Below are positions 1 through 6,081 of a stretch of 17,821 bases of DNA, piece by piece. Both the position numbers and the translations under genes were made by a program. Source of the DNA: Bacteroidota bacterium (GTDB taxonomy: Bacteria > Bacteroidota > Ignavibacteria > Ignavibacteriales > Melioribacteraceae); the NCBI GenBank assembly GCA_021814855.1, contig JAKAHQ010000005.1, forward strand, positions 1 to 17,821, given 5' to 3'. The notes under the pieces were generated by a model. That model ran no database searches. It had not been told where the DNA came from and saw only the letters and a list, made by a program, of their open reading frames with translations. How positions within the stretch are numbered: the first letter of the stretch is position 1; every line of letters starts with the position of its first letter.

Positions 1-665
1 TCAATAAGTAGAAATCTGTTTTGATTTGTTAAGAAGAAACCGGGCGCAATTGCATTAACCCGTATATTCACTTTGGCAAAGTGAACGGCAAGCCATTGTG
101 TCAAGTTATTAACGGAAGATTTGGCCGCAGAGTAGGCAGGAATTTTTGTCAGCGGGCGGAACGAGTTCATCGATGAAATATTAATAATGCTTCCGCCGCG
201 CATCAGCATGTCTTCTGCAAAGACCATTGTAGGAAGGACAGTGCCGAGAAAATTCAAATCGAATACGCTTCTGAATCCTTCTATGTTCAAGCCAAAAAAA
301 GTTTTAGACAGATCTCCTATATTTGTTGCGCTGATGAATTCCTCTGCAGTAGTTGCCGTCGGAGCGTTTCCTCCGGCGCCGTTTATTAGAACATCAATTT
401 TTCCAAACTCATTGTTGATTTGCTTCTTGGCTTCAATCAAACTTTCTTTTACCAATACATTCCCTGCAACGCATAGAACCGGTCCGCCCTTATCTTTAAT
501 CTTGCCTGGGAAGCATTGTTCGCATCGGCCCTTTTTATAATCCAATATTGCAAGTTTGGCCCCGGCATTAAGCAACCCTTCCGAGAATGCGCTTCCAAAA
601 ACACCGCAACCTCCGGTTACAACACATACCTTTCCCTTTAAATCGTTAAACAATTGTGATTCCAT
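1..665 (-). CDS. SDR-family D-mannonate oxidoreductase (fructuronate reductase), partial
   Basis: Probably reduces D-fructuronate to D-mannonate with NAD(P)H in the cytoplasm, the step after UxaE in galacturonate breakdown. The visible 221 residues start at the ATG at 665 and run off the left edge, so roughly the last 50 residues are missing. The Rossmann start is TGGCGVFG (17-24), followed by INGAGG (94-99), DLNFLG (136-141), the catalytic Ser at 164/165, and Tyr178 and Lys182 in YSAAK. The segment PGFFLTNQNR (208-217) is what I associate with the SDR-type mannonate oxidoreductases (UxuB/YjmF-like) rather than with generic SDRs. It is the fourth gene of the minus-strand operon, 16 bases after uxaE. 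The family call comes from memory of motifs; another sugar-acid SDR activity is possible. Confidence 0.8.
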   Translation of the reverse strand, partial: MESQLFNDLKGKVCVVTGGCGVFGSAFSEGLLNAGAKLAILDYKKGRCEQCFPGKIKDKGGPVLCVAGNVLVKESLIEAKKQINNEFGKIDVLINGAGGNAPTATTAEEFISATNIGDLSKTFFGLNIEGFRSVFDLNFLGTVLPTMVFAEDMLMRGGSIINISSMNSFRPLTKIPAYSAAKSSVNNLTQWLAVHFAKVNIRVNAIAPGFFLTNQNRFLLI

Positions 666-681
666 TTATTTTACTCCGGTT

Positions 682-2346
682 TTATTTGTTTTGAAACGGT
701 TCAAGATGTTTTCTGAAATGTCTTTCCAAAACTTGATAGTGAAGATGCTCATTTCTTTTTAGACAATCAAGAATTCTGTCTTTAAACAAGTAAGAACCGT
801 CTTCTTTTTTATCCGCAAGGACTTTTCCGAATGTTACATGGAGAACCTGGCGTACATGGTTGGATTCGAATAATGATACAAGCTCACTATCCGAGTACTC
901 GCTTCCCTTTTTTACCTTCCCGATATCTGCGGAAACATGGTAGGATTTTTTTTCTGTCTCGTAAAGATTCTTTGCAAAGTCGAGTATCTCTCTGAAAAGT
1001 TCCGGCTCGCTTGAAGCCACAACTTTAAGAGCTTCAAGATAACTTGTACCGGCGGTTTTTACGTGCGTGTGAGCGTCGCGCAGAGAACCGATAACACGAT
1101 AGACGGAAAACTTATCGCTTCCTGAATGCAAAGAAATTTTATACGATCCGAAAAATTTTGTAATTGCAAGATGTTTAATGTATTCCTGCTTAAATAAATT
1201 TATGTCGCCTTTGTAATCTATGCCTTTTTCAAAATCGCCAACAAACCTGGGCGCGAGACTAACAAATTTTACATCAAGCCGTTTCAACTCTTTGGCAATA
1301 AAGAAATGTTCAAATGGAGTTGTAACAGATTCAGTTTCGTCAACTGAAACTTCGACTTCGAATTTTCTGTCGGCGTAGTTTTTTACGAGGTGATCATAAA
1401 GATTTTTGATATGCGCAATTGCATTGCCATATTTTACAAGCGCCCTCTTAACATCAACGGCTCCGGCTTGAATCGAAAATCCTTCGGCAATTTTAAATGT
1501 TTTGCCGGAATATTCGTTGAGCAAGGTTTCTGCATTTGAATTGAGAGCTTTCCAGTTAAGATCTATAATTTTTTTATTAAGCTCGTTTTCGTTTACAGAG
1601 TCGGCTTCATTTTGAACATATTCTCCCGGATCAAAAGTGTACATTGTAAATCCGGCTTTCATCAAATAATCTATATCCTGAGCGGTCTTAAGATGATCGG
1701 CGTCGGCTCCAAACCCGTCTTTGTATCCTTCCTGAAAAACAGCCCACACAGCGGCATCCATTACCTCGTCCGGTGTGCGCTGGGTTCTCGTTAGTTCTCT
1801 TATGGATTGCTGGGCAAGAACCGGTTTGAATGAAAAACCGCTTAACGCGCGGATATGTCCTGGATTAGCGAGACCTAACCGGTCTCCCGTACCAACGGAA
1901 TCAATCACCCCTAAAGTACGCGGATTGGTAAAATCAAATTGTTCTTTTAAGGCCACCGCATTATCATGGGTAAGCTTACATTTCTTCAGTTTTATCGAAT
2001 CAAAGTCTTTTCCTAGAACAACTTCTTCGCCGGAAAATTTATTCCACAATAAATTCATGGAATTAGCATTTACCAGGATAAATAGAAATTTTTCTATTCC
2101 GACTTTTGCAACAAATACAACCCCGTCTTCAATTGTATTAATTGAAAATGGATAAACTTGCATGCTAATTGATGCAGGTATTTTAATTTCTATCGGCTCA
2201 TTTGAGCTCGCATTCTTTTGAACTGATAAATTAAGCAGTTCGTAAAGACTCATCATGTTCTCCGTTAAATTATATCTTGAATTTTTAATGAATGATTCGG
2301 GTTCTTTGGAAGTTTGAGATGTAAATTTGGCAAACCTCCGGTACAT
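682..2346 (-). CDS. uxaE: tagaturonate/fructuronate epimerase UxaE
   Basis: Interconverts D-tagaturonate and D-fructuronate, joining the galacturonate and glucuronate routes. Family motifs seen are GTGDRLG (152-158), a QEGYKDGFGADADH stretch ending at residue 218, MYTFDP (235-240), VDETES (335-340), SLHSGSDKFS (405-414), HVKTAGTSY (428-436) and HVTFG (503-507). The conserved acidic and histidine residues in these motifs are likely metal or substrate ligands (inference). The longest reading gives 554 residues, but its ATG lacks a close ribosome binding site. A GGAG at 2260-2263 sits before a double ATG at 2251-2256 (Met31/Met32), which would give about 523 residues. The gene lies 61 bases after kduD and 16 before the mannonate oxidoreductase gene, consistent with one hexuronate pathway. 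Family assignment is firm; the start is uncertain. Confidence 0.9.
   Translation of the reverse strand: MYRRFAKFTSQTSKEPESFIKNSRYNLTENMMSLYELLNLSVQKNASSNEPIEIKIPASISMQVYPFSINTIEDGVVFVAKVGIEKFLFILVNANSMNLLWNKFSGEEVVLGKDFDSIKLKKCKLTHDNAVALKEQFDFTNPRTLGVIDSVGTGDRLGLANPGHIRALSGFSFKPVLAQQSIRELTRTQRTPDEVMDAAVWAVFQEGYKDGFGADADHLKTAQDIDYLMKAGFTMYTFDPGEYVQNEADSVNENELNKKIIDLNWKALNSNAETLLNEYSGKTFKIAEGFSIQAGAVDVKRALVKYGNAIAHIKNLYDHLVKNYADRKFEVEVSVDETESVTTPFEHFFIAKELKRLDVKFVSLAPRFVGDFEKGIDYKGDINLFKQEYIKHLAITKFFGSYKISLHSGSDKFSVYRVIGSLRDAHTHVKTAGTSYLEALKVVASSEPELFREILDFAKNLYETEKKSYHVSADIGKVKKGSEYSDSELVSLFESNHVRQVLHVTFGKVLADKKEDGSYLFKDRILDCLKRNEHLHYQVLERHFRKHLEPFQNK
2257..2263 (-). promoter_or_regulatory. 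ribosome binding site favouring a later uxaE start
   Basis: On the minus strand GGAGAAC directly precedes ATGATG (2251-2256). Spacing from GGAG is 3 bases to the first ATG and 6 to the second, which is normal. The annotated ATG at 2346 has only a G-rich run about 15 bases or more upstream. This supports starting uxaE at Met31 or Met32. Confidence 0.5.
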
Positions 2347-2407
2347 AACTTACAGTTATTCTTCCCCCACCGGTACGAAACTTCAACTGCTGTTTCATCT
2401 TCGCTTA

Positions 2408-3172
2408 TTATCTGCCCATCCAACCGCCGTCAACGGTAACAACGGTACCGTTTAAGTAGCTAGAAGCGTCGGAACAAAGAAAAACTACTGTTCCCATTAA
2501 ATCTTCGGGTGTTCCCCATTTGCCTGCTGGAATTCTATCGAGTATGGCTCTATTCCTTGCCGGATCCTCGCGTAATGCCTTTGTGTTATCTGTAGCAATA
2601 TAACCCGGAGCTATTGCATTAACCGTAACGCCTTTCGAAGCCCATTCATTAGCAAAAGCCATTGTTAATTGTTTAATGCCGCCTTTGGATGCAGCATAGC
2701 CGGGTACAAGAATTCCGCCCTGAAAAGATAGAAGCGAGGCAATAAAAACAACTTTACCGTAACCCTTTGCAACCATTTCTTTTCCGAATTCTCTTGTAAG
2801 TATAAATTGGGCAGAGAGATTAATTTCAATTACTTTATCCCAGTACTCATCCGGATGTTCGGCAATCGGTTTTCTTAAAATTGTTCCGGCGTTATTTACA
2901 AGAATATCTACTTTAGGGAATTCCGCTTTAACCTGATTAATAAAGCGGTACAAAGATTTTCTATCGGAAAAGTCGCTTACATAATATTTGAATTTGCTTC
3001 CGCGGTCGGTAATAAGCTTTTCGGTTTCGGAGAAATCGCTTTCAAAGGAGGCGCTTATAATAACATCTGCGCCGGCTTCTGCCAAAGCTATTGCGTAATA
3101 TTGACCGATTCCTTTATTTGCACCTGTTACAACGGCAGTTTTACCCTTCAGACTAAATTTGTCGAGAATCAT
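2408..3172 (-). CDS. kduD: 2-deoxy-D-gluconate 3-dehydrogenase KduD
   Basis: Cytoplasmic SDR that reduces 2,5-diketo-3-deoxygluconate to 2-keto-3-deoxygluconate (KDG), the step after KduI in use of unsaturated uronates from pectin. It is a full-length 254-residue classical SDR. It has the cofactor motif TGANKGIG (16-23), NNAG (93-96), the catalytic Ser146 region (IASLLSFQGG), Tyr159 and Lys163 in YAASK, and an ending of VVTVDGGWMGR. The pair LSFQGG and DGGWMGR is typical of KduD rather than FabG. It begins 10 bases after the kduI stop. GAGG overlapping the kduI stop codon and a GGAG next to the ATG both serve as Shine-Dalgarno candidates, so translation is probably coupled. The neighbouring kduI makes the assignment strong. 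Confidence 0.92.
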   Translation of the reverse strand: MILDKFSLKGKTAVVTGANKGIGQYYAIALAEAGADVIISASFESDFSETEKLITDRGSKFKYYVSDFSDRKSLYRFINQVKAEFPKVDILVNNAGTILRKPIAEHPDEYWDKVIEINLSAQFILTREFGKEMVAKGYGKVVFIASLLSFQGGILVPGYAASKGGIKQLTMAFANEWASKGVTVNAIAPGYIATDNTKALREDPARNRAILDRIPAGKWGTPEDLMGTVVFLCSDASSYLNGTVVTVDGGWMGR

Positions 3173-3182
3173 CTCCTATTCC

Positions 3183-4016
3183 TCATTTCAACTTTTTTGA
3201 TTCAACCCAATCCATATCATCAAAAACCTGGTTCTCACCGCCCATTGCCCAGATAAACGAATAGTTGCGTATACCTACACCGGAATGGATCGACCAGCTT
3301 GGATTTATGACGGCTTCTTTATCCCTAATAATAATATGCCTTGTTTCCAGCGGCTCTCCCATAAGATGGACCACAAAAGAATTTTCATCCAATCCGAAAT
3401 ACATATAAACTTCCGATCTTCTTTGATGCGTATGTGAAGGCATTGTATTCCAAACACTACCTTCGTCTAATTCGGTTAGCCCCATAACAAGCTGGCAGCT
3501 TTTAACTCCATCCGGGTGAATGAACTTGTGAATGGTTCTTTCGTTGCATTCGTTCTTTGAACCGGGATGTGTTGACGCAACTAAATCGAATTGAATTTTT
3601 TCTGTAGGGTAGGTATGATGAGCCGGATAGCTGACAAAATAAAATTGCGCGGGCAAATCGGCATCGGCACTCCCCAAAAATATTTTGTGATTGCCCCTGC
3701 CGACATACAAGCCATCCTTGCTGTCAACCACATAAGTCAGGTCATCAACCTTGATGAATCCTTTTGAGCCGACATTGATGATTCCGATTTCACGCCTTTC
3801 AGTAAAATATTCGGCGCCCATTTCCTGTTTACTGCTTTCAAGGTAAAGTTCTTTATTTTCGGGAACGGCGCTTCCAACTATTGCGCGGTCAAGTTCGGAA
3901 TAAATCAATTCCACTTTTCCCGGCGTGAACAAAGTATTGATCAGAAGGTTTTTTCTAAGCTCTTCTGTGGAAGAAGCTTTAAATGCTGATTGGTTAGGTA
4001 TGTATCTTACTTCCAT
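3183..4016 (-). CDS. kduI: 5-keto-4-deoxyuronate isomerase KduI
   Basis: Isomerises 5-keto-4-deoxyuronate (4-deoxy-L-threo-5-hexosulose uronate), from oligogalacturonide lyase action, to 2,5-diketo-3-deoxygluconate. The 277-residue length matches the family. The zinc ligands known from the E. coli enzyme (three His and one Glu) are present as His195, His197 and Glu202 in the SHTHQRRSE segment and His244 in WSIHSGVG. Other family blocks are VGSKGFIKVDDL (82-93) and the PAHHTYPTEKI region (131-141). It is the first gene of the minus-strand hexuronate operon. Its promoter is probably at 4088-4116, leaving a leader of about 60 bases that contains a direct repeat. The Shine-Dalgarno site is weak (AAGTG). 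Confidence 0.95.
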   Translation of the reverse strand: MEVRYIPNQSAFKASSTEELRKNLLINTLFTPGKVELIYSELDRAIVGSAVPENKELYLESSKQEMGAEYFTERREIGIINVGSKGFIKVDDLTYVVDSKDGLYVGRGNHKIFLGSADADLPAQFYFVSYPAHHTYPTEKIQFDLVASTHPGSKNECNERTIHKFIHPDGVKSCQLVMGLTELDEGSVWNTMPSHTHQRRSEVYMYFGLDENSFVVHLMGEPLETRHIIIRDKEAVINPSWSIHSGVGIRNYSFIWAMGGENQVFDDMDWVESKKLK

Positions 4017-4052
4017 TTTGCACTTAAATTTATTTTTGAATAATTTTTATCC

Positions 4053-4073
4053 TTAAAGTAATCGTTAAAGTAA
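4053..4073. repeat. 9-bp direct repeat downstream of the kdu promoter
   Basis: TTAAAGTAA occurs perfectly at 4053-4061 and 4065-4073 (plus-strand reading), separated by TCG, a 12-bp period. It falls just downstream of the expected transcription start of the kduI operon, where a repressor site would act, or where the transcript could carry it. Function is not established. Confidence 0.5.
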
Positions 4074-4087
4074 ACAATTGCGTTAGA

Positions 4088-4116
4088 AACATAGTAAAAC
4101 TATGGTGGTTTGTCAA
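4088..4116 (-). promoter_or_regulatory. promoter of the kduI-kduD-uxaE operon
   Basis: On the minus strand TTGACA (4111-4116) is followed by a 17-base spacer and TATGTT (4088-4093), a good vegetative promoter with a perfect -35. The same bases also read TTTG, 20 bases, TATGTTTC, close to the Bacteroidota form TTTG/TAnnTTTG. Transcription should start near 4080, about 65 bases before kduI. The inverted repeat at 4090-4104 covers most of the -10 and part of the spacer, suggesting a repressor site. Confidence 0.65.
4090..4104. repeat. inverted repeat overlapping the kdu -10 (candidate operator)
   Basis: CATAGT-AAA-ACTATG is a perfect 6-bp inverted repeat with a 3-base centre lying on the -10 and spacer of the kdu promoter. 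Position suggests an operator; the regulator is not in the window. Confidence 0.45.
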
Positions 4117-4126
4117 ATACTTTTTA

Positions 4127-4145
4127 CCCGATAAATGTTATCGGG
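4127..4145. repeat. 8-bp perfect inverted repeat in the divergent intergenic region
   Basis: CCCGATAA-ATG-TTATCGGG is a perfect 19-base inverted repeat, 33 bases before the ATG at 4179 and upstream of the kdu -35. It could be an operator between the divergent genes or a small hairpin in the plus-strand leader. No T run follows in either direction, so it does not look like a terminator. Confidence 0.5.
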
Positions 4146-4178
4146 ATAAACAATTCGAAAAATCTATAGGGAGACACG

Positions 4179-4667
4179 ATGAAAAAGTTAATCTCTTCAA
4201 TTGTACTTGGCTGTATTCTAATTTTCGGAATATGGTCATCTTCTTCGGCACAATTAATCAGTAAAAAATCTCTTTCGCTTGATCTCGCAAAAAAAATTGC
4301 AGCGGCAGCCGAAACCGAAGCCGTCAAAAGTAATTTCAAAATGGTAATTTCAATTGTTGATGACGGAGGTAATTTAATCTACTTTGAAAGAATGGACGAA
4401 GCGCAGCTTGGAAGTATTGAAGTGGCAATCGAAAAAGCTAAAACGTCCGTCAATTTTAAAAGACCAACAAAAGCCTATGAGGAGAAAGTCGTTGCCGGAA
4501 ACAATGCGATTTTAAGCTTGAAGAACGTCTTGCCGTTTGAAGGCGGCATTCCTTTGATTGTTAATGATCAAGTGATAGGTGCCGTTGGTGTGAGCGGAGG
4601 TACGCCGCAACAGGATGGTTCTGTTGCAAAAGCAGCAGCAGATTATTTTCATTCGCTTAAATATTAG
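4179..4667 (+). CDS. exported GlcG/HbpS-family protein
   Basis: A 162-residue protein whose first 24 residues form a Sec signal peptide (MKK, hydrophobic 4-19, cleavage likely after SSSA before Gln25), so it should act outside the cytoplasm. The mature part is a single GlcG/HbpS-type domain (the haem-degrading/DUF336 fold): VSIVDDGGNLIYFERMD-like core around 57-73, GGIPLIVNDQVIGAVGVSGG around 122-141, and a PQQD tail motif. Some members bind haem or cobalamin and some have no known ligand; I cannot tell which from sequence. AGGGAG at 4168-4173 is a good ribosome binding site. It is divergent from kduI and 34 bases upstream of the tandem VOC gene, probably co-transcribed with it. Confidence 0.85.
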   Translation: MKKLISSIVLGCILIFGIWSSSSAQLISKKSLSLDLAKKIAAAAETEAVKSNFKMVISIVDDGGNLIYFERMDEAQLGSIEVAIEKAKTSVNFKRPTKAYEEKVVAGNNAILSLKNVLPFEGGIPLIVNDQVIGAVGVSGGTPQQDGSVAKAAADYFHSLKY

Positions 4668-4701
4668 ATGTAAATTTTTTTATTAAAAAAGGAATCTAAA
4701 A

Positions 4702-5661
4702 ATGAAACTAAAACGAGTTTTAAAAGAATGCAGCGGTTATCTATTTATAATTAGTGCTGTGACCCTTTTTGCATCACCAAATTTTATGTATGGAAAAAAC
4801 AATAAGGATTCTTCGTTAACTTTTGAGGCATTAATGGAAAATCAAATTACTTCGCAGGAAAATAAACCGGAAGCATTTAGACCGGAACACATCGCGCTAA
4901 ATGTGCCGGACCCAATTGCAAAAGCAAAATGGTACGTTAATAATTTATCCATGGAAATAATTCGACAAGGCGGCGCGCCGAATTACACAACGTTTGTCGG
5001 CGATAAAGGAAAGCACATAATGTTTGAATTATATCATAATGCCGACTATCCGCTTTTCGACGCTGCAAAGATAAGTCACATGTCAATTCATTTTGCTTTT
5101 ATGGTAAGCGACATTCAAAAAGTTAAATCGGATTTGCTAAAAGCCGGCGCAGCATTAGTCGAGGATGTTACAAAAACACCTTCCGGCGACCTGGTACTTA
5201 TGATGCGCGATCCGTGGGGCTTGCCTATTCAATTTGTAACACGCACAAAACCAATGATGGAATTTTCCGAGTTTCGACCGGAACATATTGCTTTAAACGT
5301 CCCGGATCCCATTGCCAAAGCAAAGTGGTTCGAAAAAAATCTTGGCTACAAAATTGTTCGACAGGGAGACGCACCTACATATACAACATTTATCGCCGAT
5401 CAAAATGATAACATGATGGTAGAACTTTTCAATAACACAAATTACCCGCTGCTTGATATCAGCAATATTAGTTATATGTCGATTCATTTTGCCTCGGTTG
5501 TATGTAACATAGATGCGGTTAAAGAAAATCTGATAAAAGCCGGCGCAAAATTGGCCGAGGATGTTAAAACAACTCAGTCCGGTGATAAAGTAATGATGCT
5601 TCGTGATCCGTGGGGACAGCCAATTCAGTTTGTTACGCGCGCTGTTCCAATGCTTAAATAA
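4702..5661 (+). CDS. exported tandem VOC (glyoxalase-fold) protein
   Basis: A 319-residue protein with an N-terminal hydrophobic segment (about 12-24, LFIISAVTLFA) that looks like a signal peptide or anchor, then two VOC domains (about 59-186 and 191-318). The halves align without gaps at an exact 132-residue offset; about 81 of 128 positions are identical by hand count. Likely metal ligands recur in both: His63/His195 in PEHIALNV, Glu109/Glu241, His130/His262 in MSIHFA, and Gln177/Gln309 in PIQFVTR. The fourth is Gln where many VOC enzymes have Glu. VOC proteins include glyoxalases, epimerases, ring-cleaving dioxygenases and resistance proteins; the substrate is unknown. AAAGGA at 4688-4693 is the ribosome binding site. 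It follows the GlcG-like gene closely. Confidence 0.85.
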   Translation: MKLKRVLKECSGYLFIISAVTLFASPNFMYGKNNKDSSLTFEALMENQITSQENKPEAFRPEHIALNVPDPIAKAKWYVNNLSMEIIRQGGAPNYTTFVGDKGKHIMFELYHNADYPLFDAAKISHMSIHFAFMVSDIQKVKSDLLKAGAALVEDVTKTPSGDLVLMMRDPWGLPIQFVTRTKPMMEFSEFRPEHIALNVPDPIAKAKWFEKNLGYKIVRQGDAPTYTTFIADQNDNMMVELFNNTNYPLLDISNISYMSIHFASVVCNIDAVKENLIKAGAKLAEDVKTTQSGDKVMMLRDPWGQPIQFVTRAVPMLK

Positions 5662-5674
5662 TTTTTGTCGAATA

Positions 5675-5710
5675 TCAAAACCCCGGGTAATTATTTGCTC
5701 GAGGTTTTGA
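5675..5710 (+). terminator. terminator-like hairpin after the VOC gene
   Basis: TCAAAACC (5675-5682) pairs with GGTTTTGA (5703-5710), and more pairs form inside across one mismatch (5684-5687 with 5698-5701, one being G-T). It begins 14 bases after the VOC stop codon. There is no T run after the stem, so intrinsic termination would be weak; it could instead stabilise the transcript end. Confidence 0.4.
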
Positions 5711-5807
5711 GAACCATTCGGTAAAAACGAAATACTTCATTTATCACTGGTGCAAATATTATTTCTTAAAGAATTATTTCATCGGATAGTGTTTTTCTTT
5801 AATTTTG

Positions 5808-5846
5808 CGTAAGCGATTTACGAACCGATCCGGATTTTGGACGGTT
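5808..5846 (+). other. two adjacent stem-loops upstream of panB
   Basis: CGTAA (5808-5812) pairs with TTACG (5818-5822) across a 5-base loop. Next, AACCG-A-TCC (5823-5831) pairs with GGA-CGGTT (5839-5846): eight pairs with a single bulged A at 5828 and a 7-base loop. Such pairing would fit a structured leader RNA if transcription begins further upstream than the promoter at 5881. Alternatively these are DNA sites. Only sequence complementarity supports this. Confidence 0.35.
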
Positions 5847-5852
5847 ACGGAA

Positions 5853-5873
5853 ATTTTATTTTACAAATAAAAT
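5853..5873. repeat. AT-rich perfect inverted repeat upstream of the panB promoter
   Basis: ATTTTATTT-TAC-AAATAAAAT is a perfect 9-bp inverted repeat with a 3-base centre, ending 8 bases before the -35 candidate at 5881. Its place suggests an upstream element or protein site. AT-rich palindromes arise easily by chance in such DNA. Confidence 0.4.
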
Positions 5874-5880
5874 ATAGGAC

Positions 5881-5910
5881 TTGATCCTTGAGACAGGTAC
5901 CTGGTATGAT
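5881..5910 (+). promoter_or_regulatory. promoter candidate for the pan-nad-rib cluster
   Basis: TTGATC (5881-5886), an 18-base spacer and TATGAT (5905-5910) form a fair vegetative promoter. A perfect palindrome, CAGGTACCTG (5894-5903), sits between the two hexamers. A second palindrome, AACTC-CC-GAGTT (5915-5926), lies just after the -10. Their centres are 22 bp apart, about two helical turns. Transcription from here would give a 5' leader of about 165 bases before panB. Confidence 0.5.
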
Positions 5911-6081
5911 AACAAACTCCCGAGTTCTTTCCGAATTAAACATCTCGACAAGTGCGAGTGCTTTTCCAAATCCTTATAATAAACCAATATTAACCGGCCG
6001 CATCTTTTACTTTTTTCCCTCCTTCCGGAAAAGAATTATCGTAGAGACTCATAATGACACATTGAATGAGAGAGGTGTTCT

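Larger units (their letters stand above)
5662..6081. other. 420-base intergenic region before panB, no convincing gene
   Basis: It holds the terminator-like hairpin, two adjacent stem-loops (5808-5846), an AT-rich palindrome (5853-5873), a promoter candidate (5881-5910) and two short palindromes near it. A 65-codon TTG-start frame at 5888-6085 has no ribosome binding site or recognisable protein, and overlaps the panB start, so I treat it as non-coding. The leader before panB would be about 165 bases, with a short TTTTCC/GGAAAA stem at 6013-6032 and AGAGG at 6071-6075 as the panB ribosome binding site. Confidence 0.6.

Noticed and set aside
187..540. A 117-codon plus-strand frame opposite the mannonate oxidoreductase gene.
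   Set aside because: It is antisense to a clear SDR protein and its sequence is the proline- and serine-rich kind seen in shadow frames.
4164..4174. CTATAGGGAGA before the GlcG-like gene matches the end of the T7 RNA polymerase promoter.
   Set aside because: The upstream half of the T7 promoter is absent and no phage or vector context exists. The AGGGAG part is better explained as a ribosome binding site.
4179..4250. Possible lipoprotein signal in the GlcG-like protein (VLGC, Cys12).
   Set aside because: The cysteine comes too early in the hydrophobic segment, and a normal cleavage site (SSSA before Gln25) follows.
5662..6081. FMN or other well-known riboswitch controlling the cluster.
   Set aside because: The conserved blocks of the FMN riboswitch are not recognisable here or before ribD; only generic stems are present.
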